Source: an uncultured Collinsella sp.
GTDB lineage: Bacteria > Actinomycetota > Coriobacteriia > Coriobacteriales > Coriobacteriaceae
Direction of reading: 5' to 3'
DNA: 41,512 nt
NCBI GenBank assembly: GCA_958415625.1
Contig: CATYZI010000020.1
Coordinates: 1 to 41,512, forward strand
In this document: positions 34,726 to 41,512 of the stretch, piece by piece
How the letters are laid out: each line of letters opens with the position of its first letter
Numbering within the stretch: the first letter of the stretch is position 1
Notes under the pieces: model-generated
Seen by the model: only the letters and a program-made list of their open reading frames with translations
Told to the model about the DNA's origin: nothing
Databases searched by the model: none
Made by a program: the position numbers and the translations under genes

Positions 34726-35868
34726 CTAATCGCTGCTTAAATCGCGCAAAGCGTCAATCGCGATGTCGACTTCCTCGGCCGTGTTGAAGTAACCAAACGA
34801 GAAGCGAACCACGCCCTGGCGCTCGGTTCCCAGCGCACGGTGCATGAGCGGAGCGCAATGGGCACCGGGGCGCGTCGCAATCCCCCACCCTTGCATGAGC
34901 GCGTCCGAGATCTCGGCCGAGTCGATATCACCCACGTTGAGTGAGACGATCGCCGAGCGCACGGGCTGGTCAAACGCACCGTAGAGCGCAATGCCGGGGA
35001 TTTCGCGAGCACCGGCGAGGAAGCGCTCTGCAAGCGAGCGCTCATGCGCCGCAATCGCCTCGACCCCGCCTTGCGCCTCGATAAAGTCGAGACCGGCAGA
35101 AAGTCCCGCGATGCCGTGGCCGTTGAGCGTGCCCGCCTCAAGACGCGTGGGCCACTCAAGTGGCTGCAGTGGGTCAAAGCTGTGCACGCCCGTGCCGCCC
35201 ATGGCCCACGGAGACACGTCAATGCCCTCCGCCACGGCCAGGCCGCCGGTGCCTTGGGGTCCCATGAGCCCCTTGTGGCCGGTAAAGCACACAATGTCGA
35301 GCCCCATGGCATGCATATCGATACGCGCCGTGCCGGCAGACTGAGAGGCATCGACGATCACCAGCGCACCGGCCGCATGGGCCATGGCCGCCACGCGCGC
35401 AATGTCGACCGCGTTGCCGGTCACATTGGAAGCGTGCGTCACCACCACGGCACGCGTACCGGGCGTGACTAGCCGCTCGAGCTCGTCGTAGTCGAGCGCG
35501 CCGTTCGCGTCGCAACCCGCATGCTCAACCGTCACACCCTGCTCTGCCGCCAAGCGATTGAGCGGACGTAGCACGGAGTTGTGCTCGAGCACCGTCGTGA
35601 CCACGCGGTCGCCGGGGCGCACCACGCCACAGATGGCGGTGTTGAGCGCCGCCGTAGAGTTGGGCGTAAAGCACACATGGTCCGCCCTCGGGCAACCTAA
35701 AAGGCGCGCGAGCTTGGCACGGCAACCGTGAATCGTACGAGCGGCATCGAGGGCACCCGACGTGGCGCCGCGCCCGGCATTGCCGAGCGAGCACATCGCC
35801 TGCGTCACGGCATCGATGACCGTCTGCGGCTTGTGCATGGTCGTCGCCGCGTTATCCAGGTAGATCAT
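34726..35868 (-). CDS. Cysteine desulfurase family protein (EF2568-like, selenium-associated)
   Basis: This 380-residue class V PLP aminotransferase-fold enzyme belongs to the NifS/cysteine desulfurase group. The PLP lysine is in CFTGHKGLMGPQGTGG and the segment before it is IVDASQSAGT. The conserved cysteine loop appears as RPGAHCAPLMHRALGT. Unlike housekeeping IscS it sits in an operon with selD, yedF and DUF3343, the same neighbourhood as the EF2568 family of Enterococcus, where it is thought to mobilise selenium or sulfur for selenophosphate or for a selenium-dependent molybdenum hydroxylase. That role is inference. The ATG at 35868 overlaps the stop of the DUF3343 gene (ATGA). Its 3' end carries one copy of the 22-bp repeat that borders the adhesin locus. 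Confidence 0.85.
   Translation of the reverse strand: MIYLDNAATTMHKPQTVIDAVTQAMCSLGNAGRGATSGALDAARTIHGCRAKLARLLGCPRADHVCFTPNSTAALNTAICGVVRPGDRVVTTVLEHNSVLRPLNRLAAEQGVTVEHAGCDANGALDYDELERLVTPGTRAVVVTHASNVTGNAVDIARVAAMAHAAGALVIVDASQSAGTARIDMHAMGLDIVCFTGHKGLMGPQGTGGLAVAEGIDVSPWAMGGTGVHSFDPLQPLEWPTRLEAGTLNGHGIAGLSAGLDFIEAQGGVEAIAAHERSLAERFLAGAREIPGIALYGAFDQPVRSAIVSLNVGDIDSAEISDALMQGWGIATRPGAHCAPLMHRALGTERQGVVRFSFGYFNTAEEVDIAIDALRDLSSD
34738..34759 (-). repeat. Right copy of the 22-bp direct repeat bordering the adhesin locus
   Basis: Lies within the last codons of the desulfurase gene (encoding IDALRDL). It matches 21930-21951 at 21 of 22 bases, with the first 15 identical (TAAATCGCGCAAAGC). Confidence 0.7.
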
Positions 35869-36116
35869 CGCACGACCTCCCACATATCAATCACGGTATA
35901 GCCCTCGGTGGGAACGCCCGCCGCGGCGAGTTCGCCGCGCAGCAGCTCCTCATCGGCAGGCAACGCTTTCCACGCCAGACCACAGCCGGCAGCGACCTCC
36001 CCGGGCACGGGAATCGTTCGCCCGGGAAGGCCGCGCTCGATGCACAGGGACTCGCAGCCCATGGCGGCCGCCGTGGTGGGAAACGTGATGACAAGCGCCG
36101 GGCGCTTCTCCCTCAT
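35865..36116 (-). CDS. DUF3343 domain protein (putative sulfur/selenium carrier)
   Basis: This 83-residue protein matches the small DUF3343 family (PF11823-like), with the pattern LVITFPTTAAAMGCESLC, an arginine-proline loop (GLPGRTIPVP) and the SAGCG-like motif here as AAGCGLAWK. Members often sit beside SelD and EF2568-type desulfurases. The fold is related to small ferredoxin-like carriers, and the conserved cysteines could carry selenium or sulfur, but no function is established. The ATG at 36116 (MREKRPALV) starts 19 bases after the yedF stop, and the stop overlaps the desulfurase start, so the two are translationally coupled. Confidence 0.8.
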   Translation of the reverse strand: MREKRPALVITFPTTAAAMGCESLCIERGLPGRTIPVPGEVAAGCGLAWKALPADEELLRGELAAAGVPTEGYTVIDMWEVVR

Positions 36117-36135
36117 GGCAACTCCAACCAATACG

Positions 36136-36762
36136 CTACGGGCGCACGACGCGCACGGCCTGCTCCATCTTCTCCACGATCACGTACATGTTGGTGACCT
36201 CGCCCACCGCAAGCTGGTCTTTAATGCCATAGTGGTCGAGGCAGGTACCACAGGTGAGAATCTCGACGCCCTGCTCAGCCAGGCCCTTCAGGTCGTCGAG
36301 CACCGGCGAGCCCTCAACGGTGAGCTTGGCGCCGCCGTTGTAGAACAGCATGGTCGCGGGCAGCTCCTCCTGCTGCGTCACGGCAAAGATAAACGCCTTC
36401 ATGAGCTTGTGGCCCAGCTCGTCGTCGCCACGGCCCATGCAGTCGGTGTAGACGGAAATGACGAGCCTGCCCTTGCCGGCGCTGGCATCACAGAAGGCAG
36501 CGCCATCCTGCTCGGGATCGGCCATGGCAACGGCGCCAGAGGTCGCCACGGTCACGTGCCACTCGGCGTCAGAAACCTTCTCGACCGAGGCCGTGCAGCC
36601 TTTCTCCTGCGCCATCTTGGAGATGTTCTTGACGGCGGTCTCATTGTCGACCGAGGTCACGACGGCGCCCTCGCCATCGAGCTGCTTCAGAGCTTCGAGC
36701 GTCTTGACGACGGGCAGCGGGCAGGCATCGCCCATGGCATTGACTTCAATCTTGGTAGACAT
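36136..36762 (-). CDS. yedF: Selenium metabolism protein YedF (TusA-like plus DsrE-like)
   Basis: This 208-residue protein has an N-terminal TusA/SirA-like domain with the active-site motif CPLP at Cys14, which in this family carries a persulfide or perselenide. The C-terminal half (about 100-208) resembles DsrE-like sulfur-relay proteins, with ISVYTDCMGRGDDELG and EILTCGTCLDHYGI. The two-domain form is the version linked to selenium metabolism gene clusters. It is encoded between selD and DUF3343, 60 bases after selD. The ATG at 36762 (MSTKIEVNAMGDACPLP) is supported by AAAGGA 7 bases upstream; the longer frame would run into an intergenic hairpin. Confidence 0.9.
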   Translation of the reverse strand: MSTKIEVNAMGDACPLPVVKTLEALKQLDGEGAVVTSVDNETAVKNISKMAQEKGCTASVEKVSDAEWHVTVATSGAVAMADPEQDGAAFCDASAGKGRLVISVYTDCMGRGDDELGHKLMKAFIFAVTQQEELPATMLFYNGGAKLTVEGSPVLDDLKGLAEQGVEILTCGTCLDHYGIKDQLAVGEVTNMYVIVEKMEQAVRVVRP

Positions 36763-36782
36763 AGCAAATTCCTTTCGAAAGA

Positions 36783-36806
36783 GACCGCCCGGATAGACGG
36801 GCGGTC
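36783..36806. promoter_or_regulatory. Hairpin between selD and yedF
   Basis: A perfect 8-bp stem (GACCGCCC at 36783-36790 with 36799-36806) with an 8-base loop, in the 60-base gap between selD and yedF. No long T run follows, so it may be an RNA-stabilising or partial attenuating hairpin that sets selD expression apart from the rest. Confidence 0.5.
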
Positions 36807-36822
36807 GCATAGACAGTTTTTC

Positions 36823-37872
36823 TTAACGCACAACGCGAACGGCAGGACCACCCGGCGCTACCTCGAACACGCGACCGATAACGGCAGCGATACGATCCTC
36901 GTTATGCAGACGGCACGCAAGCTCATCCACATCGGAAGCAGGCGCCGCGATGAGCAGGCCACCAGACGTCTGCGGATCGTACAGCGCGTCGAGCATGCCC
37001 GGCTCCAGGTCCTCGTCGGCAGCCACACGCGGGCCAAAAAAGTCCTGGTTGCGGTAGGAGCCCGCGGGGATAATGCCCAGACGCGCCATGTCGAGCACCT
37101 GGTCAAAGAGCGGCACCGCCCCCGACACAAGCTCAATCTGCACGCCCGAGCCCTCGGCCATCTCGCACGCGTGCCCGATCAGGCCAAAGCCCGTGACATC
37201 GGTGCAGCCGTGAAGCTCGAGGCCCTCGGCCAGACGAATCGGGGCCTCGTTGAGGGTGCGCATCGAGTCGAACATGGCTGCGGCCTCGTCCTGCTCGATG
37301 AGCTCGCCCTTAATGGCCGTGGTGATGATGCCAGAGCCGATCGCCTTGGTCAGCAGCAGGACATCGCCAGCGCGCGCGCCGCTGTTGGCGAGCATGCGGT
37401 CGAGCGCGACAAAGCCGCTCACAGACAAGCCGTACTTGGGCTCGTCGTCGTTGATGGTATGACCGCCCGCGATAGAGCAGCCCGCCTCGACGCACTTGTC
37501 GGCGCCGCCCGCCAGAATCTGGCCGGCAACCTCAACACCCAGGCAACTGGGTATGCAGAGCAGGTTCATGGCATGGCTCGGCCGCCCGCCCATGGCGTAG
37601 ATGTCCGACAGCGAGTTTGCCGCGGCAATCTGGCCGAACAGAAACGGGTCGTCGACCATCGGCGGGAAGAAGTCGATGGACTGCACGAGACCCAGGTTAT
37701 CGCCAACGCGGAAGACGCTCGCATCGTCGGAGGTATCGAACCCCACGAGCAGGTTGTCGTTATGCACATTGGGTAAGTCGCCCAGGACCTGGGCGAGGGC
37801 TCCAGGAGCCAACTTAGCGGCTCAACCAGAGGCAGCGGTCATCTGCGTGAGCTTGATGAAATCGTCAGCCAT
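36823..37872 (-). CDS. selD: Selenide, water dikinase SelD, a selenocysteine protein
   Basis: This 349-residue enzyme makes selenophosphate from selenide and ATP, supplying SelA. The open frame that a standard caller finds begins at a TTG at 37812 and lacks the catalytic N-terminus. Reading upstream through a TGA at 37822-37824 gives MADDFIKLTQMTAASG-Sec-AAKLAPGAL, starting at the ATG at 37872 with GGAGGG 4 bases before it. Sec is at position 17, matching the catalytic Cys17 of E. coli SelD; Sec or Cys here is known in the family. Other motifs are IDFFPPMVDDPFLFGQIAAANSLSDIYAMGG and YDPQTSGGLL. A SECIS-like hairpin follows the TGA, and selA, selB and selC are in the same window. It is the first gene of the selD-yedF-DUF3343-desulfurase operon. 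Confidence 0.95.
37779..37824 (-). promoter_or_regulatory. In-frame UGA (Sec codon) and candidate bacterial SECIS element of selD
   Basis: The UGA is at 37822-37824. Downstream, CGCCCAG-GUC-CUGGGCG (37795-37779) forms a perfect 7-bp stem; the top reads AGGUCCU, close to the G-U-bearing apical loop of known SECIS elements, with the loop 33 to 36 bases past the UGA. A second smaller hairpin, GGCTC-CTG-GAGCC (37810-37798), lies nearer the UGA and is the alternative. Confidence 0.7.
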
Positions 37873-37907
37873 CGATCCCTCCTCTCATAGGTCAATCTTT
37901 TCCTCCC

Positions 37908-37913
37908 AGTATA
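37908..37913 (-). promoter_or_regulatory. Possible -10 box of the selD operon
   Basis: TATACT on the minus strand, 36 bases before the selD start. No convincing -35 box is seen 16-18 bases further upstream, so this is tentative. Confidence 0.3.
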
Positions 37914-37972
37914 CGCATGGTGGCGCCGCGAGCGGACGGCGTATCGCAACCCCTACGCGACGCAGCAGAAGG

Positions 37973-37995
37973 GACAAAGGGACTGTCCCTTTGTC
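37973..37995. repeat. GGGACAG-type REP-like hairpin (copy 4), downstream of modC
   Basis: A perfect 10-bp inverted repeat (GACAAAGGGA at 37973-37982 with 37986-37995) with a 3-base loop, directly after the modC stop. No T run follows on the minus strand, so it is not a standard terminator. The rest of the 126-base gap to selD shows only the promoter-like box noted separately. Confidence 0.75.
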
Positions 37996-37998
37996 ACA

Positions 37999-39069
37999 TT
38001 ATCGACAAACCAGATGAATTCTCTTGGCATCGAAGTGCATGCGCAGGGTCTCGTCGGCCTGCGGCAGCTCGTCGGAAGCCACGCTCACCTTGTTGACCTT
38101 CCACTGCAGACGCGTGGGCGCATCGACACGTGGCACGTCCAACAGCACCAGCCGCTCAAAGCGCGAATCGCTCACCCGGGCCACGTGTAAGTCGTAGCTG
38201 TTACGACCCCGCTCGGCACGGTTGTCAACATGGAAGTAACTTGCGCGAATCCCCAGGTACGCCACATCATCAGGAACCTCGCGACCCACATTAAAGGTCA
38301 TGCCCCAGTCGAGAGCCTCAACTTCTTCGTCGCCGATCTTGCACGCCCGGCTTGTGTTCTTGCAGCCCGTCAAGCGCAGCGCGGCCAAGGTTTGCGGCCG
38401 GCGGACCACGTCCTCGACGGAGCCGATCTCCTCCACATGCCCGTTATGCATCACGCAAATGCGCTGGCACAGGCGACACGCTTCGTCGATATCGTGGCTC
38501 ACGTAGAGCACGGTGCGGTTGCACACGTCGAACAGGTCGAGCATGTTCTGCTCGAGCGCGCTCTTAAGGTAGGCATCGAGCGCGCTCATGGGCTCGTCGA
38601 ACATAAAAATGCCCGGGTGTGCCGCCACCATGCGCGCAAGCGCCACGCGCTGCTGCTGACCACCCGAGAGGCGTGCGGGATAGCGGTCGGCAAAATCGGC
38701 CAGACCAAAAATGCCCAGATAGCGCTCGGCGAGCTTTTTGCGTGCAGCGACGTCACCCGCATCCTGTACGCCGGCGCACACGTTATCGGCCACCGTCATA
38801 TTGGGAAACAGCTGATAGTTTTGGAACAGCAGGGCGCATTTACGCTCCTGGGGCGACAGGTCGATGCCCGCGGCCGAGTCAAAAAAGGTCACGCCGTTGA
38901 CGACGATCTTGCCCTCGTCGGGCGTCTCCACACCGGCAATGCAGCGCAGCGTGCAGCTCTTGCCGCAACCCGAGGCGCCCAGCAGTGCCACGCGCTCCTC
39001 GCCGGCCTCAAGCTGCATGTCGAGCACAAACCCGGGATAACGTTTCTTAATATCCAAAACGAGCGACAT
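37999..39069 (-). CDS. modC: Molybdate ABC transporter ATPase
   Basis: This 356-residue protein energises molybdate uptake. Walker A is GASGCGKS (about 31-38), the signature is LSGGQQQR, Walker B is GIFMFDEP and the switch histidine is in YVSHD. The C-terminal 130 residues lie where ModC proteins carry a regulatory MOP/TOBE domain, though the motif is weakly conserved. The short distance to modB (3 bases) shows they are co-transcribed. Assignment to molybdate rather than sulfate rests on the partner genes. Confidence 0.9.
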   Translation of the reverse strand: MSLVLDIKKRYPGFVLDMQLEAGEERVALLGASGCGKSCTLRCIAGVETPDEGKIVVNGVTFFDSAAGIDLSPQERKCALLFQNYQLFPNMTVADNVCAGVQDAGDVAARKKLAERYLGIFGLADFADRYPARLSGGQQQRVALARMVAAHPGIFMFDEPMSALDAYLKSALEQNMLDLFDVCNRTVLYVSHDIDEACRLCQRICVMHNGHVEEIGSVEDVVRRPQTLAALRLTGCKNTSRACKIGDEEVEALDWGMTFNVGREVPDDVAYLGIRASYFHVDNRAERGRNSYDLHVARVSDSRFERLVLLDVPRVDAPTRLQWKVNKVSVASDELPQADETLRMHFDAKRIHLVCR

Positions 39070-39072
39070 GGC

Positions 39073-40515
39073 CTATCGACCTCCCGTCGAGACGGCGTCA
39101 TCGCGCATGAGCTCGGCCAGCGCCTCGCGATCGATACGCAGCGCATCGCCGCCGACCGGGTCGAGCGAATCGCCCTGTCCGGCGAAATCTTTGGCCTGCC
39201 TGCGCTCCGCACGGGAAAGGCCCCGTTCGCGATACTTTTGCGAATGCGCCGTGTACATGTTGATGAACAGGATGACCAGGAAACTGAACACGATTACGAC
39301 AATGACCCAAAAGAGAGCTACCGACGTGTTGCCGCCCATCCACTCAAAGTAGATGGCGATGGGAATGGTCTGCGTAATGCCGGCATAGTTGCCCGCAAAG
39401 AACAGCGTGCAGCCAAACTCTCCCATGGCGCGGGCAAAGGCGAGCACCGTACCGGCGGCAATCGAGGGCCAGCCGAGCGGCATCATAAGCTTGGTAAAGA
39501 TGCGACGTTCGGACCACCCGAGCGTGCGCGCGGCGTCGAGCATCTGCGTGTCGAGGCTCTCGAAGGCTCCGAGCGCCGTGCGGTAGACCAGCGGAAACGA
39601 CACAACGACGGCCGAAATGACCGCCGCGGGCCAGGTAAAGACGATCGAGATGCCGTGCGCGATGAGCCACTGGCCCACCCCGGTCGAGCGGCCAAACAGC
39701 ATGAGGAGCAGAAAGCCGCAGACCGTGGGCGGCAGCACCATAGGAATCGTAAAGACCGAATCGAGCAGGCCCTTGATGCGACTCGAGGTACCCATAGTCT
39801 TCCACGCGGCAAACAAGCCCAGTGCAAAGGCAATCAGCAGGGCAAGGCCGCTCGTTTTGATAGACACCCAAAACGGGCGGTAGTCGATGCCGCCTAAAAA
39901 GGAGGCCAAAGAGGTCAAGGGCCCCTGCTCATTCCGCAACACGACTGACGATGCTTCTACCATTTGAGCGCTATCAAGCCAACGCGCGCCGCCCTTGGCA
40001 TCACCCGAGGCCGATGCAATCACCACATAGCGGTCCCCATCCGCACCGCGTTCGTCAAAGCCATAGGTATACCCGCCGGCATCAAACGTTGTTTCCGCCG
40101 TGACATACCAAGGAAGATCCACGTCCCCCAGCTGCGCACCTCCCATGCAGTTTGCGCTGTCGAGCTCACAGACGAGGGCCTTGAGGCCCGATACGCACTC
40201 GTTGTCCTGCGGATCCAATCCATACTTCTCGACCGCCTTGGGCGATATCCACACCACAACGCGATCGGCAGCAGGCGCCACTACAAGGTCCACGTCCTCG
40301 TCAACGGGAAACCGGTAGCCCTCAGGCTGGCCCTCCATGGCACGAGCGGTCCCCTTGGCCAACCGCTCAAAACCCTCGATCCCATAGGAAAGCCCATGAG
40401 CGGTCGCAGCAACCTGGGCCCCGTCCTCGGCGTCCCCAGCAAACGCAAATCCCGGCACCCAGCAAAGCGCGAAGGTCAAAGCACAGGCGACAAGCATGCG
40501 GAATCTATTAAGCAC
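39073..40515 (-). CDS. modB: Molybdate ABC transporter permease with an extra extracytoplasmic N-terminal domain
   Basis: This 480-residue protein is about twice the usual ModB length (about 225). The C-terminal half (about 215-445) is a normal permease with five or six membrane helices and the EAA-type loop AARTLGWSERRIFTKLMMPLGWPSI that contacts ModC. In front is a signal-peptide-like segment (MLNRFRMLVACALTFALCWVPGFAFA) and about 185 residues predicted outside the membrane, which I do not recognise. I place the start at the GTG at 40515, because TTGGAG lies 6 bases upstream; the TTG at 40527 would put the Shine-Dalgarno inside the gene. It lies between modA (68-base gap) and modC. Confidence 0.85.
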   Translation of the reverse strand: MLNRFRMLVACALTFALCWVPGFAFAGDAEDGAQVAATAHGLSYGIEGFERLAKGTARAMEGQPEGYRFPVDEDVDLVVAPAADRVVVWISPKAVEKYGLDPQDNECVSGLKALVCELDSANCMGGAQLGDVDLPWYVTAETTFDAGGYTYGFDERGADGDRYVVIASASGDAKGGARWLDSAQMVEASSVVLRNEQGPLTSLASFLGGIDYRPFWVSIKTSGLALLIAFALGLFAAWKTMGTSSRIKGLLDSVFTIPMVLPPTVCGFLLLMLFGRSTGVGQWLIAHGISIVFTWPAAVISAVVVSFPLVYRTALGAFESLDTQMLDAARTLGWSERRIFTKLMMPLGWPSIAAGTVLAFARAMGEFGCTLFFAGNYAGITQTIPIAIYFEWMGGNTSVALFWVIVVIVFSFLVILFINMYTAHSQKYRERGLSRAERRQAKDFAGQGDSLDPVGGDALRIDREALAELMRDDAVSTGGR

Positions 40516-40583
40516 AAAAAGCTCCAAGAGAATACAAGGACGGAGTTAAACACAAAACGATGGAATTATCGCGCCAAGCCGCA

Positions 40584-41456
40584 CTACGCGGAAAGCTCAA
40601 AGCCGTATTTGGCCCAAATCTTCTGGGCCTTCTTGTTGGACAGGCAAAAGTCGATAAACGCCTTGGCCTCGTCGGCATGTTCGGAGCCATCGGCGACAGC
40701 GCCCGGATACACGATGGGCTTATGCGAGTCCTCGGGACACACAAAGGCCTCCTCGATGCCGTCGTAGCGGTAGATGTCGGAGCTGTAGACAAAGCCAGCC
40801 ACGCAGTCGCCTGTAGAGACGTAAGACGCAGCCGTGCCGACCTTGTCGGCCAGGGCCACCTTGTCGGCGATCTCGGGGGCGTACTCGCCGTCGTCGCCCT
40901 CGGTGCCGGTGTAGAGGCCCACGGAGGCCAGGGCCTGGTTGGCGTACTTGCCGGCGGGAACGGTCTTGGCGTCGCCAATGGCGATCTTGCCGTCCAGATT
41001 CGCGACGTCGGCGATGGCCTCGACCTTGGTGTCGGAGCCCTCAGCGCGAATGATCACGAGGTCGTTGACGAACATATCCTCACGGGTGTCGGCGTCGACG
41101 AGCTCGGCGGCCTCGGCGTCATCCATGGTGCCCTTGGAGGCTGTGATGAGCACGTCAACGGCGGCACCGGCGCGCATCTGCTCGACGAGGTCGCCGGAGG
41201 CCTTGAACTGCGTGTCGGCAAAGGCGGTGCCGGTCTGGTCGGTATAAAGCTCCTGAACCTCGGGCAGAGCCTTCTCGAGCGAGTTGGCGGCAAAGACCTG
41301 CAGCTCGACAGCTTTCTTGGAAGATGCCTTAGCAGAACCGGCATCGGATCCGGCCGGCTCGGACGTATTGTTGCCCGAGCAGCCGGCAAGACCAAGGCCG
41401 GCAGCGGCGACAGCAGAAAGCGAGACGAATCCGCGGCGAGAAACCATATCGAACAT
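40584..41456 (-). CDS. modA: Molybdate-binding lipoprotein ModA
   Basis: This 290-residue periplasmic-binding-type protein captures molybdate outside the membrane for ModBC. The N-terminus has a twin-arginine SRRGFVSLS segment, a hydrophobic stretch and a lipobox ending LAGC, so it is probably a lipoprotein. Family segments are VFAANSLEKALPEVQELY, FKASGDLVEQMRAGAAVDVLITAS and AIGDAKTVPAGKYANQAL. The ATG at 41456 is chosen because AAAGGG sits 6 bases before it; the TTG at 41462 would abut the Shine-Dalgarno. It is the first gene of modABC. Confidence 0.93.
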   Translation of the reverse strand: MFDMVSRRGFVSLSAVAAAGLGLAGCSGNNTSEPAGSDAGSAKASSKKAVELQVFAANSLEKALPEVQELYTDQTGTAFADTQFKASGDLVEQMRAGAAVDVLITASKGTMDDAEAAELVDADTREDMFVNDLVIIRAEGSDTKVEAIADVANLDGKIAIGDAKTVPAGKYANQALASVGLYTGTEGDDGEYAPEIADKVALADKVGTAASYVSTGDCVAGFVYSSDIYRYDGIEEAFVCPEDSHKPIVYPGAVADGSEHADEAKAFIDFCLSNKKAQKIWAKYGFELSA

Positions 41457-41512
41457 GTTCAACCCTTTCGGACCTTGTGCCCGGGTACCCCACCGCGAGC
41501 TTTATTCTGTAA
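41457..41512 (-). promoter_or_regulatory. Partial leader of modABC
   Basis: The last 56 bases hold the modA ribosome binding site (AAAGGG) and a GC-rich stretch containing GGTACCCGGGC. A GAATAA sequence near the window end could be a -10 box. The window stops too early to see a molybdate-responsive site or a Moco riboswitch. Confidence 0.3.

Noticed and set aside
21921..34759. A prophage or integrative element between the 22-bp repeats.
   Set aside because: No integrase, transposase, relaxase or phage genes are found between the repeats, and the repeat is not in a tRNA.
37798..37810. A rho-independent terminator at the start of selD.
   Set aside because: The hairpins lie inside the coding region, have no T run, and sit at SECIS distance from the UGA.
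37973..37995. A normal terminator of modABC.
   Set aside because: The stem is perfect but not followed by T residues on the minus strand, and the same core recurs at other sites.

Overview
The window looks like a chromosomal segment of a high-GC anaerobic actinobacterium of the class Coriobacteriia, most like Collinsella. This rests on gene content and style: a tig-clpP-clpX operon with actinobacterial codon use, a giant sortase-anchored BspA/InlB-type adhesin, an EF2568-family selenium cluster, and intergenic GGGACAG hairpins. The assignment is inference; no database search was possible. Almost everything is encoded on the minus strand; the first gene (an M24 peptidase) is the only plus-strand gene.

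Layout. 1-9.7 kb holds housekeeping genes: M24 aminopeptidase, folC, valS, clpX, clpP, tig and tRNA-Leu(UAG). 9.8-13.6 kb holds a two-gene molybdenum hydroxylase (xanthine dehydrogenase family: a fused [2Fe-2S]/molybdopterin subunit and an FAD subunit). 13.7-15.1 kb is NADP-type glutamate dehydrogenase. 15.3-18.9 kb is selA-selB-selC, the selenocysteine synthesis and insertion machinery. 19.1-19.9 kb is a formate/nitrite channel. 20.2-20.4 kb is a tRNA-Pro/tRNA-Gly operon, and 20.5-21.9 kb is brnQ. 21.9-34.6 kb is one giant surface adhesin locus broken into two reading frames. 34.7-37.9 kb is a second selenium operon, selD-yedF-DUF3343-cysteine desulfurase. 38.0-41.5 kb is modABC, the molybdate transporter.

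How it fits together. Selenium (selD, yedF, DUF3343, EF2568-type desulfurase, selA, selB, selC) and molybdenum (modABC, molybdenum hydroxylase) genes are interleaved with a formate channel. This is what is expected of an organism with selenocysteine formate dehydrogenase and possibly a selenium-dependent molybdenum hydroxylase. SelD itself is a selenoprotein: its true start lies upstream of an in-frame UGA at codon 17 that a standard gene caller would miss. The adhesin locus splits the two selenium clusters and is bordered by a 22-bp direct repeat derived from the 3' end of the desulfurase gene, which suggests it was inserted or duplicated there.

The most unusual material is (i) the split adhesin, whose duplicated leucine-rich-repeat block could restore the reading frame by recombination; (ii) a Shine-Dalgarno-sequestering leader structure in front of it; and (iii) a set of intergenic nested inverted repeats. 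Two of these flank valS and share a CACTTAATGTG core with compensating stem changes, and one is built from tRNA-Gly 3'-end sequence.
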